Positions 6,237-13,320 of a DNA stretch of 64,000 bases are shown one piece after another. This DNA is from Leptospira paudalimensis (lineage in GTDB: Bacteria; Spirochaetota; Leptospiria; Leptospirales; Leptospiraceae). The DNA is taken from NCBI RefSeq assembly GCF_026151345.1, contig NZ_JAMQPR010000002.1, forward strand, positions 62,001 to 126,000, given 5' to 3'. Position 1 is the stretch's first letter, and each line of letters begins with the position of its first letter. The notes beneath the pieces were generated by a model. The model saw only the letters and a list, made by a program, of their open reading frames with translations, did not search any database and had not been told where the DNA came from. A program made the translations under genes and the position numbers.

Positions 6237-8231
6237 TTAAAGGGAAGAAGATTGAACCAAATCGATTAAAAACTTGTATCGTTTGTTCTTCACTTTTTCG
6301 AGTAAAATGGTTTTCCCTTTTTCTTCCGAAGGGATTTTGCCAAGTAGTTGTAATAATTGGCCGAAGTTTTGGATTTTAATCAATTGTAAAATTTCATTTT
6401 TAAACTGATTTTCTTCTGAATTTAGGAAGTCCTGTACATATTCTTTTTCTCTTTCGTCAACCTTTGTTATATGCCAAACTTCTTTAGAATTTGTAGGGCC
6501 AATTTTTGATTTCTGAATGAGGTCATTTGGAATTTCAATCAACCGTAGAAGAGGTAATTCAAATACAAAAGTAGAACCTTGGTTCAATTCACTGTCTACA
6601 TGGATAGTTCCACCCAAAAAATCAACTAGTTGATGGGATATGGAGAGACCAAGTCCTGTCCCTTCTTGGTAGGAACTACCTTGTTCTGTTTGTTGGAAAG
6701 CTTCAAATATAGAATGGAGTTGCTCTTTAGGAATTCCAATGCCAGAGTCTTTGACAGTAAAACAAACCAAATCAATATTAGGTTCCAATCCTTGCTTAAT
6801 CTGGATTTCCAAATTGACGAATCCTTGGTTAGTAAATTTCAACGAATTGCCGAGTAAATTGACTAATATTTGTCTAATTTTTTGCAGGTCTGCTTCATAA
6901 AATTTATTTTCAATTGTTTCCGGTTTTAGTAGCTCAAAATGAATTTGTTTTTCTGCAAATCGATACGAAAACATCGAAAATAATGTGTCCCATAATTGAA
7001 TTAAAGAAAATTTTTCTCTAGTCTCTGTCATCTTACCGGCTTCTATTTTAGAAAGATCTAATATATCATTGATCATTCCTAATAAATGTACACCATTTTC
7101 GTATAAGGAATTAACATATCCTTTTAAATGGTCAGGCAAATTAGGATCTTTTTCTAAGATTTGAGAGAATCCGATGACTGCATGTAATGGTGTTCGAAGT
7201 TCATGAGTGATTTTGGAAAAAAATACTGATTTTGATTGGTTCGCTTTGATCGCTGCTTCGACTGCTTTTTGCAGTCGTTTGTTTTGGAGTTGGATTTTTT
7301 GCGAATAATCATTTAGTTTATCTTCAGCGAGTTTTCGGTCAGTGATATCAAAAACAGTCGATTTACTAATCACAAAATTCCCATTTTTATCATATGTTGG
7401 AATAGAATTTAAACTCACAAAGAAGGTGGATTTATCCTTTCTAACAAACTCTAATTCAACTCCCGTTAAAGTTTCATGAGGAAATGAATGAATGATTTGT
7501 TGGAATTTTTCGAAACTACTTGGGGTTAATAAATCATTAATTCGAAAGTTACCAACAATTTCTTCTCTTGAATAACCCAACCAATCCAATTCAGTATCAT
7601 TGATTGATACTAGAATATTATCTTTGTCTAGAGAGTGATAACCACAAGGAGCATTATTATATAAATCCAGAATCCGTTCATAGGATTTCATTAAGTTCTC
7701 TTCGGCAATTTTTCTGTTTGTGATATCGATCCCAATTGATAACACTTCGTGTGGATAACCGAATTCATTTTTCAAAATACGATTGGACCAAGTAACAGTT
7801 CTTTTATCATCTAAACCTACATACACGTCAAATTCTTGGCGAATGTTTTGTTCGGGACGATGAAAGATGTTCCATAATAACGATTTGATTTCATTTGATT
7901 TTTCAAATGGTATCCGAAACAAATCCAGGACTAAGTCTTTTCCTTCTGCCTTGTCCTTTGGTATTTGAAAAAATTCTTCAGCATAGGGATTTACAGAATG
8001 GATTCGAAAATCAGGACTCCAACGAATGATGATTGAATTTGCGGTATCGTATATATCTTGGTATTGTTTTTCTTTTTCGCGAATGACTCTTTCAATTTCT
8101 TCAGCATTGATTAAATTCTTTCGGAATAAAATTTTCCTTAGTTTTTTTTCCCTCCTGTATGCATTATGATAAAAGTATGCAAAATACAAAAGGGTAGAAG
8201 CAATTCCAATGGATATGATTTGTTCTATCAT
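6237..8231 (-). CDS. Membrane-anchored PAS sensor histidine kinase
   Basis: The 664-residue kinase has one N-terminal membrane helix (about residues 4-22), then a PAS domain (~50-165), a PAS/PAC domain (~180-305), a coiled linker, a HisKA dimerisation domain with the phosphorylated histidine in ITHELRTPLHAV (near 340), and a HATPase domain with N-box NLLGNSLKFTN, G1 box DSGIGIP and G2 box GTGLGLSISH. About 100 residues after the ATPase domain have no recognised fold. The start overlaps the end of the upstream response-regulator/phosphatase gene by four bases (ATGA), so the two form one operon and probably one signalling pathway. The signal sensed is unknown. Confidence 0.88.
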   Translation of the reverse strand: MIEQIISIGIASTLLYFAYFYHNAYRREKKLRKILFRKNLINAEEIERVIREKEKQYQDIYDTANSIIIRWSPDFRIHSVNPYAEEFFQIPKDKAEGKDLVLDLFRIPFEKSNEIKSLLWNIFHRPEQNIRQEFDVYVGLDDKRTVTWSNRILKNEFGYPHEVLSIGIDITNRKIAEENLMKSYERILDLYNNAPCGYHSLDKDNILVSINDTELDWLGYSREEIVGNFRINDLLTPSSFEKFQQIIHSFPHETLTGVELEFVRKDKSTFFVSLNSIPTYDKNGNFVISKSTVFDITDRKLAEDKLNDYSQKIQLQNKRLQKAVEAAIKANQSKSVFFSKITHELRTPLHAVIGFSQILEKDPNLPDHLKGYVNSLYENGVHLLGMINDILDLSKIEAGKMTETREKFSLIQLWDTLFSMFSYRFAEKQIHFELLKPETIENKFYEADLQKIRQILVNLLGNSLKFTNQGFVNLEIQIKQGLEPNIDLVCFTVKDSGIGIPKEQLHSIFEAFQQTEQGSSYQEGTGLGLSISHQLVDFLGGTIHVDSELNQGSTFVFELPLLRLIEIPNDLIQKSKIGPTNSKEVWHITKVDEREKEYVQDFLNSEENQFKNEILQLIKIQNFGQLLQLLGKIPSEEKGKTILLEKVKNKRYKFLIDLVQSSSL

Positions 8232-9361
8232 TTTACTTCAAGTAATAACATTGTCATATCATCTGCAACTTTTCCTTCGGAATACTTTAGCACTTCTTCC
8301 GAAATCGAATCTAAAAATTGTTGAGCTGGTAAATTGAGATTTTTTTCAACAAGTTCCGAAAATTTTTGATCTCCTAAATATTCTTCTTTTTCATTTGGTA
8401 CTTCAAACATACCATCTGAAAATAAAAACAATCGATCACCGGATTGTAGTATGATGTCTTCATTACTTGTATTCAACTGATCTGGGAACATCATTAGACA
8501 AAAACCTTTTGTACCCAATTTTTGAATATTTCCTTTTCGAAGTAAAAACATGTTATGGTGGCCTGCCATCGAATAAGAAAGTAAGTTTTCCTCAGCACGG
8601 TAACGAATATAGATAGCACTGATGAAATGTGTACTAATTAAAGGAGTGAGTGTGTTGTGAATCCAATATAAACATTCGCTAGGTGACAAAAATGATTTGT
8701 TCATTGTTTTGAATGTTATGATTGCCATTAGAGATACCATTGCCGCGGCGATGCCATGACCAGTTACATCACCAAATAATATATCCAAATCTCCTGAAGG
8801 AAGGACATCGTAGGTAATCAAATCCCCACCAACTAAATCCATAGGTTTATAGGATGTATAAATTTCATACAAGGGAGATGGAGGGAATTGAAATGTTACC
8901 AGTTTTTCTTGGTTTGTTTTTGCTAACTCCAAATCTTTTTGAATGGCATACAATAAATCAATCCGTTCCTTTTCTAACGTTTTGATTTTGAGATGGGTTC
9001 GAATCCTTGCTAAAATTTCTGATTCCTGGAATGGTTTTGTGATGTAGTCAACAGCTCCAGTTTCTAAACCTTTTACAATATCACTTGTTTCATTTAATGC
9101 TGAGAGAAAAAGGATAGGTGTATTTTTATGACGTTCCATTGCCAAAAGTCGTTTTGCCACTTCGAGTCCGCTGATTCCTGGCAATAATATATCGAGTAAT
9201 ATCAGATCAAAATCCAAAACATCCGCAAGTTCTAAAGCATACTCTCCGTCGTATGCAACGGCAACTTCATAACCTTGGCCTAGTAAAATATGGGTGATGA
9301 TTTCCATATTGGTTTCATTATCATCAACGACTAAAATTTTTGCGGCTAATTTAGAATTCAC
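8228..9361 (-). CDS. Response regulator with PP2C (RsbU/SpoIIE-type) phosphatase output
   Basis: In this 377-residue protein residues ~8-125 form a CheY-like receiver: acidic pair in VVDDNE, the phosphorylated aspartate in LILLDILLPG, and Lys in ITKPFQ. A helical linker (~130-165) leads to a PP2C serine phosphatase domain with metal-binding motifs GGDLITYD and FGDVTGHGIAAAM and the later FSDGMFE. Proteins of this design normally dephosphorylate an anti-sigma-factor antagonist in a partner-switching pathway when phosphorylated by a kinase. The kinase gene directly downstream is the obvious partner. A STAS protein is encoded at 30095 and an ATPase-domain regulator at 36254, but a link to them is only a guess. 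Confidence 0.88.
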   Translation of the reverse strand: MNSKLAAKILVVDDNETNMEIITHILLGQGYEVAVAYDGEYALELADVLDFDLILLDILLPGISGLEVAKRLLAMERHKNTPILFLSALNETSDIVKGLETGAVDYITKPFQESEILARIRTHLKIKTLEKERIDLLYAIQKDLELAKTNQEKLVTFQFPPSPLYEIYTSYKPMDLVGGDLITYDVLPSGDLDILFGDVTGHGIAAAMVSLMAIITFKTMNKSFLSPSECLYWIHNTLTPLISTHFISAIYIRYRAEENLLSYSMAGHHNMFLLRKGNIQKLGTKGFCLMMFPDQLNTSNEDIILQSGDRLFLFSDGMFEVPNEKEEYLGDQKFSELVEKNLNLPAQQFLDSISEEVLKYSEGKVADDMTMLLLEVK

Positions 9362-9434
9362 TATGCAAAAAGGATGATTTACAAAAAACTTTTGGCAAGG
9401 TTTTTTTAGGAGATAAAAATTCTCCCTAATTCAA

Positions 9435-10511
9435 ATGAGAAAGATCATCCACATTGATATGGATGCATTTTATGCATCAGTTGAACAACGTGATTTCCCA
9501 GAAATGAGAGGGAAACCAGTGGTTGTTGGTGGATCTCCGCATTCTAGGGGAGTGGTTTGTGCTGCAAGTTACGAAGCTAGAAAATTTGGAATTCGATCAG
9601 CGATTTCATGTTACCAAGCATTCAAACTTTGCCCTGATGCAATTTTTACTCCTCCACGATTTGATGTTTATAAATCAGTTTCAAAAGAAATTCGTAGAAT
9701 CTTTTTGGAATATACTGATTTAGTCGAACCTTTATCTTTAGATGAAGCTTATTTGGATGTAACTATTAACAAACAAGAGATTCCACTTGCCAGTACAATC
9801 GCCAAAGAAATTCGAAAAAAGATTTGGGAAAACACAGGGCTCACTTGTTCTGCCGGAGTTGCAACAAACAAATTTTTGGCGAAGATGGCTTCCGAAAAAA
9901 ATAAACCAAACGGATTGTATGTCGTTTTACCAGGGGAAGAAATTTCTTTCTTAGATGAAATACCTTTGTACCAATTTTTTGGAATTGGGAAAAAAACTTT
10001 TGAAAAACTGCAACACTTAGGTTTTTCAAAAGGGAAAGATTTGAGAAATGCAGAGGAATCATTTCTTGTTCATGAATTTGGAAAAATGGGTGCTGTATTT
10101 TATCGGATGGCAAGGGGAATCGATGATAGAGAAGTTGTCCCTTCCCGTGATCCCAAATCCATTGGTGTGGAAACCACTTTCACTCATGATTCAGAAGATT
10201 TTTCTTATTTTTTACTCAAACTGGAATCTCTTTCAAAAGAACTTGAAATGAGAATGTTGAAAAAAAACAAAAAAGGTAAAACACTTACCTTAAAAGTAAA
10301 ATTTGAAGATTTTACAGTAAAACAAAAATCAATTACTTCTGACGTTGTTTTCTTCTTGGCAGACAACCTTTTCCAACAATCCTCGAACATGTTGGCAAAT
10401 GTTTGGAAGGATAATTTTGATCCTCCAAAAAAAATTAGACTTTTGGGACTATCAGTTACCAATTTTTATGAAAAAGAAACTTCGGAAGACCAACCTTCCT
10501 TATTCGGATAA
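9435..10511 (+). CDS. dinB: DNA polymerase IV (Y-family)
   Basis: The 358-residue length is typical for Pol IV. The catalytic motifs are all present: HIDMDAFYASVEQRD at the N-terminus (first metal aspartate), YEARKFGIRSA (nucleotide binding), SLDEAYLDVT (catalytic Asp-Glu) and CSAGVATNKFLAKMAS. Helix-hairpin-helix and little-finger domains follow. A C-terminal QPSLFG resembles the beta-clamp binding motif QxxLF. It copies damaged DNA with low fidelity. I looked for the leptospiral LexA box upstream and did not find a convincing one. It is followed after 3 bp by the esterase gene. Confidence 0.95.
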   Translation: MRKIIHIDMDAFYASVEQRDFPEMRGKPVVVGGSPHSRGVVCAASYEARKFGIRSAISCYQAFKLCPDAIFTPPRFDVYKSVSKEIRRIFLEYTDLVEPLSLDEAYLDVTINKQEIPLASTIAKEIRKKIWENTGLTCSAGVATNKFLAKMASEKNKPNGLYVVLPGEEISFLDEIPLYQFFGIGKKTFEKLQHLGFSKGKDLRNAEESFLVHEFGKMGAVFYRMARGIDDREVVPSRDPKSIGVETTFTHDSEDFSYFLLKLESLSKELEMRMLKKNKKGKTLTLKVKFEDFTVKQKSITSDVVFFLADNLFQQSSNMLANVWKDNFDPPKKIRLLGLSVTNFYEKETSEDQPSLFG

Positions 10512-10514
10512 TTT

Positions 10515-11216
10515 ATGTTAGATGATGAAAACGATTTAGAATCTTTAGGACCATTAAAAGTATTAAGAGTAAAGGGAGACCCTGATGCTCCCACGGTAGT
10601 TTTGTTTCATGGATATGGTGCGAGTGCATTTGATTTATATCCCATCCATGAAGTTCTTGTTACAGACCAAAAATTCAATTGGGTTTTTCCACATGGCCAT
10701 TTGAGTATTCCTCTGATGCCTGGGTATTCAGGGCGTGCCTGGTTCCCGATTGATATGGCCGCCTTAGAAGAAGCGATACGCAAAAATGATTTTCGAAATT
10801 TTGCAGACAAAGACCCAGAAGGTATGGATATCGCAAGAGCTTCCGCATATTTGATGTTAGAAGCTCTAGGTGTGCCATGGAACCAATTGATCTTAGGTGG
10901 TTTTTCACAAGGAGCAATGCTTGCTACCGATATTACACTCCGAAATGAACTTATGTCCAAAGGATTAATGATCCTTTCTGGTGCTTTAGTCAACGAATCT
11001 CTTTGGAAAGATTTGGCACCAAAAAAATCAAACTTACGATTTTTCCAATCTCATGGCGAATACGATCCCATTTTAGGTTATGCCAATGCGAAAAAGTTGG
11101 AAAAGTTACTTCGAGGTTCAGGTTTGTTAGGAGAGTTCATATCTTTCCCTGGAGGACACGAGATTCCTGCTCCGGTGGTCCAAGGGATTAGCCGTTATCT
11201 GAATAGTTTATCCTAA
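10515..11216 (+). CDS. Alpha/beta-hydrolase, carboxylesterase/phospholipase family
   Basis: The 233-residue protein belongs to the phospholipase/carboxylesterase (abhydrolase_2) family. The oxyanion region is VVLFHGYGAS, the nucleophile elbow is GGFSQGAM (Ser near 139), and the expected acid and histidine occur as HGEYDPI and GGHEIP near the C-terminus. There is no signal peptide, so it is cytosolic. It starts 3 bp after the dinB stop codon and is probably co-transcribed with dinB, although no functional link is obvious. The substrate is unknown. Confidence 0.85.
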   Translation: MLDDENDLESLGPLKVLRVKGDPDAPTVVLFHGYGASAFDLYPIHEVLVTDQKFNWVFPHGHLSIPLMPGYSGRAWFPIDMAALEEAIRKNDFRNFADKDPEGMDIARASAYLMLEALGVPWNQLILGGFSQGAMLATDITLRNELMSKGLMILSGALVNESLWKDLAPKKSNLRFFQSHGEYDPILGYANAKKLEKLLRGSGLLGEFISFPGGHEIPAPVVQGISRYLNSLS

Positions 11217-11285
11217 TTCCAGGCCAAACTTTAAAATTGAAGTGTCAATCGGGGAACAGGTCTGTCTAAGTTCTGGATGGTTGTT

Positions 11286-12044
11286 ATGAAACATTATTTT
11301 GCACTTTTTTTCGTTCTGGGGATGTCCCAATCTCTAATTGCACAGAACTTTGATCACAAACATAGTGTTTGGGACTCGTTACTCAAAAAACATGTCAAAA
11401 ATGGACTTGTCTCTTACAAAGGATTTATCTCTGACTCATCCCAATTGAATGGTTACCTTGACCAACTAACAAAAGTTTCTGACAGTCAGTACCAATCCTT
11501 CTCTGAAAAAGAAAAAATCAGTTTTTTAATCAATGCTTATAATGCATTTACAGTAAAATTGATAATGGACCATTACCCTGTGGACAGTATCACCGACATT
11601 GGATCGCCAATTTCTAAAATCAATTTGGCTAGAGGGATTCCTTGGAAAAAAGAATTTTTTAATCTACTTGGAAAGTCCAGACACCTAGATTGGATTGAAC
11701 ATGAAAAACTGAGAAAAGATTTTATGGAACCAAGGATCCATTTTGCAATCGTTTGTGCATCAATCGGATGCCCGATATTACAATCCGAAGCGTATACACC
11801 TGTTAACTTAGAAAAACAATTACAAACAGCAAAACTAACGTTCTTAAAAAACCCTAAGAAAAATTCTTATGATAAGAACACAAATACTCTGTATTTAAGT
11901 AAGATATTCAACTGGTTCCAACCTGACTTTACCAAAAAGATGTCACTCATCCAATTTGTACAAGATGGATTTGAAGATACGATCAAACCGGATGCCAAAA
12001 TCATTTACAATGAATACAATTGGGATCTAAACGAATTGAAATAA
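11286..12044 (+). CDS. Secreted DUF547 protein
   Basis: The 252-residue product has a clear signal peptide (about residues 1-20, ending SLIAQ) and the DUF547 signature: FLINAYNAFTVKLI, a repeated-tryptophan core, and FAIVCASIGCPIL with the conserved cysteines. DUF547 proteins occur widely in exported form and in plants; their activity is not established. I chose the ATG at 11286 because GGATGG lies 5 bases before it; an ATG at 11277 would add three residues. It is convergent with the OsmC gene. Confidence 0.8.
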   Translation: MKHYFALFFVLGMSQSLIAQNFDHKHSVWDSLLKKHVKNGLVSYKGFISDSSQLNGYLDQLTKVSDSQYQSFSEKEKISFLINAYNAFTVKLIMDHYPVDSITDIGSPISKINLARGIPWKKEFFNLLGKSRHLDWIEHEKLRKDFMEPRIHFAIVCASIGCPILQSEAYTPVNLEKQLQTAKLTFLKNPKKNSYDKNTNTLYLSKIFNWFQPDFTKKMSLIQFVQDGFEDTIKPDAKIIYNEYNWDLNELK

Positions 12045-12052
12045 GAACCCAA

Positions 12053-12070
12053 TTCGATCAATTGATCGAA
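12053..12070. other. Perfect 18-bp palindrome between convergent genes
   Basis: TTCGATCAATTGATCGAA is fully self-complementary and lies 9 bp after the DUF547 stop codon. A second inverted repeat (ATTGGTTT with AAACCAAT, about 12085-12113) runs into the 3' end of the OsmC gene. Neither is followed by a strong T-run. They may help end transcription of the two convergent genes. Confidence 0.35.
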
Positions 12071-12100
12071 ACTTGTAATAATAGATTGGTTTTGTAAAAT

Positions 12101-12517
12101 TTATGAAACCAATTTTAGTTCGTAAGTGATTGTTGCGGTTTTTTCCAAGGTTTTTGCAACGGAACAATACTTTTCTAAACTCAAGTCAATTGCTCGTTTT
12201 ACTTGTGATTCTTGGAATTCTCCTTTTACAAAAAATTTCATATGGATTTTTTTGAAGAGATTGGCTTCGTCTACCTTTTCACGGTCCGCTTCCACATCCA
12301 CTGAATAGTCTTTCACTTCAATGCGATATTTGTTTAAGATCATGATGACATCAATGCTACTGCAACCTGCAAGTCCCATGATGAGAAGTTCCATTGGCCT
12401 CGGACCAGAATTTTTGCCACCAATTTCGGGTGAGGCATCAATCCGAATGGAATTGCCTACTTCGTTAGTTGCTTCTAAGACAAATGGGGCTTCGATACGT
12501 TTTAAATGAATGTGCAT
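12101..12517 (-). CDS. OsmC/YhfA-family protein
   Basis: The 138-residue length and layout fit the OsmC superfamily of thiol-dependent peroxide-handling proteins. The reactive cysteines appear in LAGCSSIDV (about residue 51) and EKYCSVAKTL (about 116). The motif GPRPMELLIMGLAGC is typical of the YhfA branch. It is cytosolic. It lies directly downstream of a peroxiredoxin gene on the same strand, which supports a role in peroxide or organic hydroperoxide defence. A GC-rich hairpin separates the two genes, so expression may be only partly coupled. Confidence 0.82.
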   Translation of the reverse strand: MHIHLKRIEAPFVLEATNEVGNSIRIDASPEIGGKNSGPRPMELLIMGLAGCSSIDVIMILNKYRIEVKDYSVDVEADREKVDEANLFKKIHMKFFVKGEFQESQVKRAIDLSLEKYCSVAKTLEKTATITYELKLVS

Positions 12518-12534
12518 AAATCATGTTCCACACA

Positions 12535-12555
12535 GGCGGGGTGTTTTGCCCCGCC
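12535..12555 (-). terminator. GC-rich hairpin between peroxiredoxin and OsmC genes
   Basis: GGCGGGG and CCCCGCC form a perfect 7-bp stem with a 7-base loop, between the peroxiredoxin stop codon (12565) and the OsmC start (12517). There is no T-run in the minus direction, so it may attenuate transcription or protect the upstream mRNA rather than terminate cleanly. Confidence 0.5.
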
Positions 12556-12564
12556 ACTTTTACA

Positions 12565-13200
12565 CTATTTATTCGGTTGTGGTGTGTAACGTAAATAAGG
12601 TTTGATTGTACGAAACCCTTTTGGGAATTTTTTCTTTGCATCTTCATCGGAAACTGATGGAACGATGATTGTATCTTCTCCATCTTTCCAGTTTGCAGGA
12701 GTTGCAACACTAAATTGAGACGTGAGTTGTAAAGAATCAATGACCCGAAGTAACTCATCAAAATTTCTTCCAGTGGAAGCTGGGTAAGTAAGAGTGAGTT
12801 TTACTTTTTTATCTGGTCCTACTACAAACACGGAACGAACTGTCGTTGTTTCGCTTGCATTTGGGTGGATCATATCATATAAATTGGATACTTTTTTATC
12901 AGCATCTGCTATGATTGGGTAATTTACATTTGTGCTTTGTGTTTCGTTGATATCAGAGATCCAACCTTTATGGCTGTCCACAGGGTCAACGGAAAGTGCG
13001 ATCACTTTGACATTTCTTTTTTCAAACTCAGGTTTGATTTTAGCCACATAACCTAACTCAGTTGTACAAACTGGAGTGTAGTCTTTTGGATGAGAAAATA
13101 AAATCCCCCAACTTTGTCCTAAATATTCATGGAAGTCAATTTTACCTTCCGAAGTTTCCGCTTGGAAATTGGGTGCTTCATCGCCGAGTCGTAGTGCCAT
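12565..13200 (-). CDS. 1-Cys peroxiredoxin (Prx6 type)
   Basis: The 211-residue protein reduces hydrogen peroxide and organic peroxides. The peroxidatic cysteine is in DYTPVCTTE (about residue 46), and the Prx6-type long C-terminal arm is present, with LRVIDSLQL and the end KPYLRYTPQP. No typical resolving cysteine is seen, which fits the 1-Cys class. A good ribosome binding site (AGGAGA) precedes the ATG, and a near-consensus sigma-70 promoter lies upstream (13266-13294). It neighbours OsmC on the same strand. Confidence 0.9.
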   Translation of the reverse strand: MALRLGDEAPNFQAETSEGKIDFHEYLGQSWGILFSHPKDYTPVCTTELGYVAKIKPEFEKRNVKVIALSVDPVDSHKGWISDINETQSTNVNYPIIADADKKVSNLYDMIHPNASETTTVRSVFVVGPDKKVKLTLTYPASTGRNFDELLRVIDSLQLTSQFSVATPANWKDGEDTIIVPSVSDEDAKKKFPKGFRTIKPYLRYTPQPNK

Positions 13201-13265
13201 CTCGTGTATCTCCTATAGGGTCAGATACTTCCCAATATTGAAACCGTATCGACAAAAGCAAGAAA

Positions 13266-13294
13266 ATTATACAATTTATTGGATACTTTGTCTA
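13266..13294 (-). promoter_or_regulatory. Sigma-70-type promoter of the peroxiredoxin gene
   Basis: On the minus strand TAGACA (13294-13289) is followed after exactly 17 bases by TATAAT (13271-13266), one mismatch from the full consensus. The start codon lies about 60 bases downstream. I see no clear PerR-type palindrome over it. Confidence 0.65.
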
Positions 13295-13320
13295 TTTTAG
13301 CAGAAAATACTATGTATTTC

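Noticed and set aside
9361..9434. LexA (SOS) box before dinB
   Set aside because: No TTTG-N5-CAAA-type palindrome was found; only TTGGCA and an AGGAGA/TCTCC small inverted repeat.
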